DNA of 11,739 nt from Rhodospirillaceae bacterium (lineage in GTDB: Bacteria > Pseudomonadota > Alphaproteobacteria > UBA828), in assembly GCA_028819955.1 (NCBI GenBank), contig JAPPKP010000225.1, positions 1 to 11,739 of the forward strand. Direction: 5' to 3'. This document shows positions 1-6,538 of the stretch, piece after piece. Numbering within the stretch: the first letter of the stretch is position 1; every line of letters begins with the position of its first letter. The translations under genes and the position numbers were made by a program. Under the pieces are notes generated by a model. That model did not search any database. It was not told where the DNA came from and saw only the letters and a program-made list of their open reading frames with translations.

Positions 1-1879
1 GAAGGAGGCGATCAAGACGTTCGGCAAGCGGCTCGTCGAGGCGGGGGGCGACACGGTCGGGTTGTTCTATTTCGCCGGCCACGGGGTTGAGGACAGAGGA
101 CAGAACTACCTGATTCCGCTCGGGGCGGAGATCGAGAGCGAGTTGGACTTCCACACCGATGCGGTGCTGATGGATTGGGTCCTGGCCCGCATGGAGAAGG
201 CGGGAAATCGTCTGAATGTGGTGATTCTCGACGCCTGCCGGAACAACCCGCTTGAAGGCAGGAGCTTGGGGGGGAGCCAGGGACTCGCGGCGATGGACGC
301 TCCATCGGGGTCATGGATCGCGTACTCGGCGTCGCCCAATGAGGTAGCTGTCGACGGCGAAGGCGAGAACTCGCCGTACACCGCGGCACTGGCCGAGGCG
401 CTGGTCGTGCCTGGGCTGAAGATCGAGGACGTGTTCAAGCGAGTGCGCGTGGCGGTCGAAGAGGCGACCAACGGTCAACAGACACCGTGGGAGCACAGTT
501 CTTTGCACGGGGACTTTTACTTCGTGCCGAAGGTGGAGGAGCCCGCGCCTCCGGAGCCGGCGCCCACTCCTGCGATCGATACAGAACCTGAGACGCCAAC
601 CACACTCGAACTCGCGGCGAGAGCCTATGAGGCGGCGGAGCGAGTACACACGGTCTCCGGTTACCGGCTTTTTGTCGAGCAGTATCCCGACACGCTCTAC
701 GCCAAGCTGGCCGAGGAGCATATTCGAAAGCTGGAAAAGGCCGTGGCGCCTCCGCCTCCGTCGCCGGAAGAGATGGAGGCGTCATTGGGTCTGGAGCCCG
801 AAGAACGCGAACAGATCCAGATCGGTCTGTGGGCGCTGGGATTCAATCCGGGCACGCCCGACGGCAAGTTCGGCTCGCGCTCGAGAGAGGCCATTCGCAA
901 CTGGCAAGCTTCGCGTGGCCTGGAGACAACGGGCCGTCTGGATGCGGAGGCCAGGAATGCACTGCTGGCCGCGGTTCCGGACCTTTCCGGCTCCATTTGG
1001 CTGACGGCCCAGAACAAGTCTTGCAAAGTCTGGAATCCCAAACCGGAAGCCGGCGAAACGCTTACCTGGTCGGGCGGTTGCGTGGACGGCAAGGCGTCCG
1101 GCTTCGGTCGCCAAGTTTGGCAGGGCAGCTACGGCAGAGATGTATACGAAGGCGACTATCGTGACGGCAAATTGCACGGCCGCGGTGTCTATTCTTGGGC
1201 CGACGGCAGCCGCTACGAGGGCGAGTATCGCAACGGCAAGCGCCATGGTCAAGGGCTCATGACCTATAAGAATGGCAGGCGCTACGAAGGCGAATGGCGC
1301 GAAAACAAGAGGCATGGTCAGGGTAATCTTACCTTTCCCTCAATCAAAATAATTGATGCAGTGGAATTTACTGAAGGACGAGATCGCTACGAAGGAGAAT
1401 TCCGCGATGGATACTTTCAGAGCGGTACAGTTGTCTATAGAGATGGGAAGGTATTCAAAGGCGGCTATGAAGACAGAGAAAGCACGTACCGAGGAACAAT
1501 AACGTATCCTGACGACTATAGACAATGTTGCAAAAGTTTTCTACGTCAACTCGGCGGTATTAGCCCCGTGCGTTACGAGGGAGGGGTAGATATCTCAGCG
1601 GGCGTTCCTTCTGGCCAAGGAATTGTGTTTCTCGCAAATGGGCTGAGCATCGAGGCAACCTTTGTTACGCTTTCTTTGTTTGGGCAGGCGATAATGACCT
1701 GGAGCGACGGCACTCGCTATGAAGGGGAACACTCCAACGGTGTACCTCACGGCTCGGGTGTTCGTACAGACCCGGACGGCGACGTATTCGAGGGCGCATG
1801 GTCCAACGGGTGTTTCGGAACGCGAAACGGACGTTGGGCCACTCTAGGAACGAGCCCCGAAGCCTGCGGCTTCAAATAG
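1..1879 (+). CDS. Caspase-like (peptidase C14) protein with peptidoglycan-binding domain and MORN repeats, 5' partial
   Basis: The frame is open from base 2, so the gene starts upstream of the window; the TTG at 62 lies inside the caspase fold and is not a start. Counting from base 2, 625 residues are visible. Residues ~1-175 form a metacaspase-type p20 domain with the catalytic His in FAGHG (H27) and the catalytic Cys in ILDACRNN (C79), closed by the typical QTPWEHSSLHGDFYF segment. A Pro/Glu-rich linker follows (~178-200), then a short helical segment (~205-245), a peptidoglycan-binding-1-like domain (~267-322) and seven to nine MORN units (~380-615; YEGEYRNGKRHGQG type). Known of the family: bacterial caspase homologues cleave after basic residues; MORN repeats bind membranes or proteins. 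Role here is unknown; an envelope-associated protease or stress/death effector is inference. A signal peptide, if any, lies outside the window. GC content falls sharply from about 1325 to 1700. Confidence 0.88.
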   Translation, partial: KEAIKTFGKRLVEAGGDTVGLFYFAGHGVEDRGQNYLIPLGAEIESELDFHTDAVLMDWVLARMEKAGNRLNVVILDACRNNPLEGRSLGGSQGLAAMDAPSGSWIAYSASPNEVAVDGEGENSPYTAALAEALVVPGLKIEDVFKRVRVAVEEATNGQQTPWEHSSLHGDFYFVPKVEEPAPPEPAPTPAIDTEPETPTTLELAARAYEAAERVHTVSGYRLFVEQYPDTLYAKLAEEHIRKLEKAVAPPPPSPEEMEASLGLEPEEREQIQIGLWALGFNPGTPDGKFGSRSREAIRNWQASRGLETTGRLDAEARNALLAAVPDLSGSIWLTAQNKSCKVWNPKPEAGETLTWSGGCVDGKASGFGRQVWQGSYGRDVYEGDYRDGKLHGRGVYSWADGSRYEGEYRNGKRHGQGLMTYKNGRRYEGEWRENKRHGQGNLTFPSIKIIDAVEFTEGRDRYEGEFRDGYFQSGTVVYRDGKVFKGGYEDRESTYRGTITYPDDYRQCCKSFLRQLGGISPVRYEGGVDISAGVPSGQGIVFLANGLSIEATFVTLSLFGQAIMTWSDGTRYEGEHSNGVPHGSGVRTDPDGDVFEGAWSNGCFGTRNGRWATLGTSPEACGFK

Positions 1880-2344
1880 CACGGATGGTGATATGAGTCA
1901 GGCGCTGCTATGCCCTGTATCAGTATAGCAAAGAGAAGAATTGATTGGCGTCGGTTCAACCAAGCGACCCCGCTCGATGGAGAAAATACTCGTAACGAAC
2001 GTGGTCAGGAGGTGCGGTCTCGATGCTGTCGGCTCCGCCATCCGTGCGAAGATGCGCGCCTCGACACGCCACCGAGCCGAGGGTTTCGACGTGAGCAATA
2101 CCTGCAACCACCACGTCTCATGTCACGGCTACGCGCGGCTGCGTCCAAGTCGTACCGCGAGCGCTACCAATCCGCTTTCGCTACGTATGCCGCAGGACTT
2201 GGAGCCATTGCGGCAGGATACAGCTCGGCAACCAGCCGTCCGTGCCGAACAGGCCACCCCGGTTGTCGCACAGAATCGACGTAGCAACTTCTCCGACCCA
2301 ATGACCGGGAATCTCTCTTCCACACAATTTACGGGGTTGGCGCC
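1880..2344. other. Gene-poor spacer with no recognised content
   Basis: This 465-bp stretch separates the caspase/MORN gene from the anchored orphan protein. Two overlapping plus-strand frames are open (1910-2284 and 1941-2348), but their translations are rich in Arg, Ser, Thr and Pro, show no domain I recognise, lack a clear ribosome site and differ in base composition from the GC-rich genes around them. They look like chance frames or very decayed sequence. A weak hairpin (TGCTAT at 1906-1911 with ATAGCA at 1925-1930, 13-base loop, no T-run) lies after the stop of the upstream gene. I see no RNA gene or IS end here. Confidence 0.5.
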
Positions 2345-3058
2345 ATGAATAAAACAATCATTGCCGCTCTCGCGGTCGTAGTACCTGCCTTGGTGGCCAT
2401 TGTCGTTTCAGCAATATACATTGGTAAACTCGAAGCACGTGTAGAGTTTCTCGAGAAACAATATAAGGAAATTGAAACAACTAAGCTCGCCGCAATTAAC
2501 GAAATAAACTCCGCCCTTACTACAACGCTAAATGAACTTCGTTTCGAAATGAAAGACTTCAGCCCCCACGAATCATCGTACTCCATGTGGATGAAGAAAC
2601 ACAGTACGACGAAGGTTACGGCCCAAAGGATTCCGCCAAGCACTTGGAATGAGCTGTGCGCAGATAAAGACGGATGCCTTGTGCAGTTGCGAATGTCGAA
2701 ATGGAATGAAACAGCCGAAAATACGGCTGCCACCTCATGGTATCCAATAATATACGATTCAAGTAATGGAAAATGGACAAGCCCGGAAAAGATTAATCGC
2801 CTGACAAAGGACCATCCTCGATCCTATGGGCACGACGGAAAACATCACGATCAAGAGGGAACGAGAAACAAGAACCACTTAATTCTAGCCTTTTGGCAGT
2901 CTGGGAAAAAGAAACCTCGGGCACCAGCTTGCGCATTGACCGATATCGAATACGAAAGTAATCCACCACTTGACGCCCAATTGGGGATTCACTTGGTGAG
3001 CACAAAGGATAGCTACAACCGACACGAACGTCAGTGCGGAATTGTTATTCGTGATTGA
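2345..3058 (+). CDS. Hypothetical membrane-anchored protein with coiled coil and four-cysteine outer domain
   Basis: I do not recognise this 237-residue protein. The N-terminus (MNKTIIAALAVVVPALVAIV...) is one hydrophobic helix at about residues 4-26 with a short charged start, so a signal anchor with the rest outside the cytoplasm is likely. Residues ~28-70 are rich in Glu, Lys and Leu and read as a coiled coil. The remainder is polar with four cysteines (C105, C111, C196, C231). C105/C111 sit in LCADKDGC; the last two sit in similar short strand-like contexts, suggesting disulfides in a beta-rich domain. The start is ATG 2345, with only a weak GGGG stretch 8 bases upstream. Codon use is markedly AT-rich compared with both neighbours, which points to acquisition by transfer. 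It stands alone: 465 bp from the gene before and next to a transposase scar. An envelope, phage-derived or effector-related role is possible but unsupported. Confidence 0.7.
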   Translation: MNKTIIAALAVVVPALVAIVVSAIYIGKLEARVEFLEKQYKEIETTKLAAINEINSALTTTLNELRFEMKDFSPHESSYSMWMKKHSTTKVTAQRIPPSTWNELCADKDGCLVQLRMSKWNETAENTAATSWYPIIYDSSNGKWTSPEKINRLTKDHPRSYGHDGKHHDQEGTRNKNHLILAFWQSGKKKPRAPACALTDIEYESNPPLDAQLGIHLVSTKDSYNRHERQCGIVIRD

Positions 3059-3112
3059 ATCGGCAAAGTGGGAACATCGGTTCAGGAAGGATTGTTAACG
3101 GCGGGGGAATAA

Positions 3113-3165
3113 TGTTCCACAGGAAGCGCCCGGTTGGTCCGGTCGCGGCGGCGCAAAATTGCGCC
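3113..3165. repeat. Candidate left terminal region of a truncated IS21-type element
   Basis: Just upstream of the istA remnant lies a segment beginning TGTTCC and containing the perfect 16-bp hairpin GGCGCAAAATTGCGCC (3150-3165; 7-bp arms around AA). IS21-family ends start with 5'-TG and carry repeated transposase-binding sites in the ~100 bp before istA, so position and character fit an IS end. The exact boundary is inferred; no matching right end or target duplication was found in the window. GGAACAT (3071-3077) is complementary to ATGTTCC (3112-3118) and may be chance. Confidence 0.35.
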
Positions 3166-3212
3166 ACTGATGCCCCCTTGTCTGTTTGGGCGGGGGCGGG
3201 GGGGTGTATGGG

Positions 3213-3407
3213 GTGGAGCTTTACGCAGCGGTACGACTGGCAGTTGTCGAGGAGGGACTGAGCCATCACGAGGCCGGTCGCCGGTTCGGGATCGACCGTC
3301 GGACGGTGAACAAGATGCTGAGCTATTCGGCGCCCCCGGGGTATCGGCAGACCAAGCCGGTGCGGCGGCCGAAGCTGGACGGCCTCACCGGCATCATCGA
3401 CGCGATC
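3213..3407 (+). pseudogene. istA: IS21-family transposase IstA, N-terminal fragment
   Basis: About 65 codons encode the N-terminal helix-turn-helix region of an IS21-family transposase. Reading from GTG 3213, they include VELYAAVRLAVVEEGLSHHE, then a recognition-helix-like RRFGIDRRTVNKML, and then YSAPPGYRQTKPVRRPKL followed by DGLTGIIDAI. In complete IstA proteins this is followed by LEED-type sequence, the rest of the HTH region and a DDE catalytic core. Here the similarity stops at about 3407, and the frame runs on into unrelated sequence to a stop at 3621-3623. No istB ATPase gene is present. The fragment lies head-on against the minus-strand transposase remnant that begins at the break. 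It cannot encode an active transposase; at most it could make a DNA-binding peptide. GTG 3204 is an alternative start. Confidence 0.75.
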
Positions 3408-3409
3408 CC

Positions 3410-4376
3410 GCCGGTCTTTGCGGTTCGGCCTGCGGGTGCCGATATCAAAGTCGATATGGGCCACCGGCAACCGATGTCGATCAGGAGTCGGCGTGCCACA
3501 CCGAGACATGTCCCGCATCCGCATCGCGTACACGCCACTTTCACGGTCGTAAACGTCGAAACCTTCGCCCGCGCGGCGGGCTTCGGCCTCAAGTACGTCA
3601 ACCGGGTCGGTGTCGGCGCGTAGCTTCGCCACGCCGGCGCGCGCCCTGGCGACGCGGCGACCGGCTTCCCGCGCGCCCTCGGGGTCAAGCACGTCGTAAC
3701 GGCGGTCCGCCGCGGCCATGCAAAGTAGCTCACGGCCGCACGCGTCCATGACGGGTATCTCGGGCAGGTCGCCGAACGGCGGAATGCGAAGGTGGAGACG
3801 GCGATCCGCGCCGAGCTCCTGGAGCGCGGGGTGCGTGTACCAGCGGCTCTCGTATCGGAAGCTGCCCTGACGCAGCGTGCGAAACTCGTCCTTGCCGAAG
3901 GCGGCGAGCAGCGCGCCACGCGCGATGTCCATGCGTTGCCAGCCCGCGTCCACGGCCGCATCGAACGCTTCGTTCGGCGTGCGGCCGTCCAGCTCGCCGG
4001 GTTGCGGGGTCGCATGGCAGGCGTTCATGCACGTCCGCAGGTCGGCGAGAAACGCCTGCCTGCCGTGCGGATACGGTATCGGCTCCCGCCCCACGTTGGC
4101 GGTCTTCTTGGCCATCCGGTCGCCGCCGATCCAGCCGGGGAGGTTGGAGAAAAAGCCCCGTTCAAGGACCCTGAACATGGGCTCGATCGCCTTTGCTGCG
4201 GCGTTGTAAGGCAACGCCCTGACGATCGAGTGCGGGCACTGAAGGGTGGCTGGAACAAGCCCCGGTGCGTCGTCGAGCGCGCGCATTTGGGAGACGAGCT
4301 GCAGCGCGTCGGCCGTACGGTCGAGGCAGGCGTACTCCTTGCCAGAATCACGCCGGAATACAACGGTACACACTAA
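3410..4376 (-). pseudogene. Mu/rve-type DDE transposase, C-terminal remnant
   Basis: The minus strand is open from 4430 to 3045; the recognisable part runs from about 4376 to about 3500. It begins in the retroviral-integrase core with VVFRRDSGKEYACLD, where the Asp (codon 4347-4349) matches the second catalytic Asp. After ALPYNAAAKAIEPMFRVLER, whose Glu matches the catalytic Glu 56 residues later, it reads into a segment (SNLPGWIGGDR) and a Mu-transposase C-terminal beta-barrel-like region (GSFRYESRWYTHPALQEL, IPVMDACGRELLC) with a basic helical tail. The N-terminal DNA-binding domains and the first catalytic Asp are absent, with no sign of them beyond 4376. The frame is intact, but the protein could not catalyse transposition. 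No Mu B-type ATPase gene or element end is seen. The exact 3' limit is uncertain because the frame continues antisense through the istA fragment. Confidence 0.72.
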
Positions 4377-4394
4377 CACTCCCGAAATTTCCTG

Positions 4395-4461
4395 TTGACG
4401 CGCGGCTCGGAAACGGTGCATCTTTATCAAGTTTTCGAAAGTAGTTTCGAATATCGATAAT
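4395..4461 (+). promoter_or_regulatory. Candidate promoter region of the hyu-mop operon
   Basis: This is the AT-richer gap between the transposase scar and hyuA. TTGACG at 4395-4400 is a good -35 match, with only a poor partner, CATCTT (4419-4424, 18-base spacer). A second possibility is the -10-like GATAAT at 4456-4461 with a weak -35, TTTCGA (4433-4438, 17-base spacer). Either would start transcription 40-100 bases before the GTG of hyuA. Promoters of GC-rich bacteria are hard to call by eye, so this is tentative. Confidence 0.3.
4434..4451. promoter_or_regulatory. Perfect inverted repeat, candidate operator
   Basis: TTCGAAA (4434-4440), a GTAG spacer and TTTCGAA (4445-4451) form a perfect 7-bp inverted repeat. 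It is followed at once by the self-complementary TATCGATA (4452-4459). The repeat overlaps the weak -35 of the second promoter candidate and lies about 71 bases before the hyuA start. That is a normal place for a dimeric repressor or activator to act on a catabolic operon. No regulator gene is in the window, so the binding protein is unknown. Confidence 0.4.
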
Positions 4462-4510
4462 CAGGTCGCCGTGATGGTTCGCAATGAGGCCGCCCGGCGA
4501 CCCGGCATCC

Positions 4511-4515
4511 GGAGG
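4511..4515 (+). promoter_or_regulatory. Shine-Dalgarno site that sets the hyuA start
   Basis: GGAGG lies 7 bases before GTG 4523. The longer in-frame ATG at 4484 has no such site and would add 13 residues (RPPGDPASGGSAV-type, low complexity) ahead of the conserved N-terminus. GTG 4523 is therefore preferred. Confidence 0.75.
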
Positions 4516-4522
4516 CAGCGCC

Positions 4523-6538
4523 GTGCCGAAGGGATGGCAAGTCGGTATCGATGTCGGCGGCACGTTTACGGACGTGATCGCCCATCACCGGGCGCGCGGC
4601 GAGGTCAGGGCCGCGAAAGTGCCCTCCCGCACCGAAGACCGCATCGCCGGACTGCTGGCGGCGCTCCAGGCGGTCGATCTCGAGTGGCTCGACGTGGACG
4701 ACCTGATCCACGGCACCACCATCGTCACCAACGCCATCGTCCAGGGCGACCACGCGAGGGTCGCGCTGATCGCCACACGCGGCTTCTCGGACACGCTCGC
4801 CATCGGGCGGCAGAACCGGCGCCACCTCTACCGCCTCGACCTGCCGCCCAAGCTCGAGCCGCAAGTTCCCGCCGCGCGCCGCTTCGAGGTGACCGAGCGG
4901 CTCGACCACGACGGCAGGGTCATGACCGCGCTGGAGCCTGACTCGGTGGCAGACGCCATCGGGCGCGTCGAGGCCAGCGGGGCCAAGGCGGTCGCCGTCT
5001 CGCTGCTGCATTCCTACGCGAACCCGGCGCACGAAGAGGCCCTGGGCGCGCGGCTGCGCGAACGCTTCCCGTTCGTCGCGCTCTCGCACCGGGTCAATCC
5101 CGAGGCGCGGGAGTACGAGCGGACGGCCACCACGGCGCTGAGCGCCGGCGTCATGCCGCTGGCGGCGGCCTATCTGGACGATCTGGAGGCGGCGAAGCCC
5201 GGAGATTCCCGGCTGCACCTCTTCCATTCCGCCGGCGGCATGGCCTCGCCTGCCGCGCTCCGAGACCTGCCATTGGGTCTCGCCGCCTCGGGCCCCGCCG
5301 CAGGCGTCGCCGCGGCCGGGCGCATGGCCCAGACGTTGGGGATCGAGCGCGCCATCAGCTTCGACATGGGCGGCACCACCACCGATGTCTGCCTGATCCA
5401 GGGCGGCGAGGCGCAGATCGCGAGCGACCGCTCCCTGGGCGGGCGGCCGCTGCGCCAACCCATGGTGGCGGTGGAATCCATCGGCGCCGGCGGCGGCTCC
5501 ATCGCCCGGCTCGATCACGGCTCGCTCATGGTGGGGCCGGAGAGCGCCGGCGCCCGCCCGGGCCCCGCCTGCTACGCCAAGGGCGGCGACCGGCCCACCG
5601 TGACCGACGCCAACCTCGCGCTCGGCTACATGGACGCGGACCGCGTCCTCGGCGGCGACGTTCACCTGGACACCGACGCGGCCCACGACGTGATCGCACC
5701 GCTCGGCGCGGCCATGGGCATGGCGGCGGAGGCCGCGGCCCTGGGCATGGTCAGGGTCGCCAACGCGGCGATGCTGCGGGCGCTCCGCCGCGTCACCGTG
5801 GAACGCGGCGTAGACGGACGCACCTGCACGCTATTGGCTTTCGGCGGCGCGGGGCCGATGCACGCCGTCGCGTTGGCGCGGGCCTTCTCCATCGACAAGG
5901 TGGTCGTGCCGGCTCATTCCAGCATGTTCTCGGCGCTGGGCTGCGTCGGCGCGGAGATGAGCTACGCGCAGCAGCGCACGCTGCGCGTGGCCGCAGAGGC
6001 CTGGGATCGGACGCGTGTAGAGCGGGCCAGGCGGGAGCTCCGCGCGACCCTTGCCGCGCCGCTCGCCGCAGCCGGCCACGAGGACCGCGCGCTCGCGGTG
6101 GAAGAGGTGGCAATGGTCCGCTACAGCGGCCAGAGCTATGCCATCGAGATTGCCGATGCGACCCTGGACGACCCGGCGGCGCTGGGGCGCGCCTTCAGGG
6201 AGCGTCACCGGGCGCTCTACGGCTTCGCCACCGAGGACCCGTGGGAGTTGGTCTCGATCCGGATGCGGGTCTCGAAGCCCCGCAATGGCGAGGCCTTTTC
6301 CTCCGCCGCCAAGATCAACGAAGCCCCCTCGCCTACCAAGACGCTGCCGGCGACGTTCGAGTCCGGCGAGCCGATACCGACGCCGCGTTACGACCGCGCA
6401 TGCCTGGGGCCCGGTAGCGCGCTCGAGGGGCCGGTCATCGTGGACGACGCGTGGTCGACGGTCGTGGTGCCCCCCGGTGCGACCCTCACCGCCGACGACG
6501 CCGGCCATCTCCACATCGCGACCGGAGCCGGCCCATGA
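4523..6538 (+). CDS. hyuA: Hydantoinase/oxoprolinase subunit A (HyuA family)
   Basis: This 671-residue cytoplasmic protein belongs to the HyuA family, whose members use ATP to activate and hydrolyse an imide or lactam bond (N-methylhydantoin, 5-oxoproline, caprolactam) together with a HyuB subunit. It shows the N-terminal phosphate-binding loop GIDVGGTFTDV (residues 8-18), HGTTIVTNAIV, the RGFSDTLAIGRQNR segment, the EYERT helix, the second actin-like ATPase motif SFDMGGTTTDV (279-289) and GGAGPMHA (441-448). Length is normal for the family (about 650-700). The start is GTG 4523, set by a GGAGG site; the upstream ATG 4484 is less likely. The stop overlaps the hyuB start as ATGA, implying translational coupling of two subunits. 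It is the first gene of a six-gene operon directly downstream of a transposase scar. The substrate is not evident from the sequence; the molybdenum hydroxylase downstream suggests a ring lactam or imide. Confidence 0.92.
   Translation: MPKGWQVGIDVGGTFTDVIAHHRARGEVRAAKVPSRTEDRIAGLLAALQAVDLEWLDVDDLIHGTTIVTNAIVQGDHARVALIATRGFSDTLAIGRQNRRHLYRLDLPPKLEPQVPAARRFEVTERLDHDGRVMTALEPDSVADAIGRVEASGAKAVAVSLLHSYANPAHEEALGARLRERFPFVALSHRVNPEAREYERTATTALSAGVMPLAAAYLDDLEAAKPGDSRLHLFHSAGGMASPAALRDLPLGLAASGPAAGVAAAGRMAQTLGIERAISFDMGGTTTDVCLIQGGEAQIASDRSLGGRPLRQPMVAVESIGAGGGSIARLDHGSLMVGPESAGARPGPACYAKGGDRPTVTDANLALGYMDADRVLGGDVHLDTDAAHDVIAPLGAAMGMAAEAAALGMVRVANAAMLRALRRVTVERGVDGRTCTLLAFGGAGPMHAVALARAFSIDKVVVPAHSSMFSALGCVGAEMSYAQQRTLRVAAEAWDRTRVERARRELRATLAAPLAAAGHEDRALAVEEVAMVRYSGQSYAIEIADATLDDPAALGRAFRERHRALYGFATEDPWELVSIRMRVSKPRNGEAFSSAAKINEAPSPTKTLPATFESGEPIPTPRYDRACLGPGSALEGPVIVDDAWSTVVVPPGATLTADDAGHLHIATGAGP

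Noticed and set aside
62..64. TTG at 62 as the start of the caspase gene
   Set aside because: The caspase fold continues upstream to the window edge in the same frame, and the TTG codes a Leu in the strand just before the catalytic His.
1906..1930. Hairpin after the caspase/MORN gene as a terminator
   Set aside because: A 6-bp stem with a 13-base loop and no T-run is too weak to call.
1941..2348. Plus-strand open frames in the spacer (1910-2284 and 1941-2348)
   Set aside because: They overlap each other, show no motif or ribosome site, and have atypical composition; no support for a real gene.
4484..4486. ATG 4484 as the hyuA start
   Set aside because: It has no ribosome site and adds unconserved residues; GTG 4523 has GGAGG at the right distance and starts just before the conserved GIDVGGTFTDV.
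4427..5686. Minus-strand open frame of 419 codons opposite hyuA
   Set aside because: Low-complexity Gly/Ala/Arg/His product, no recognisable motif, fully antisense to hyuA.
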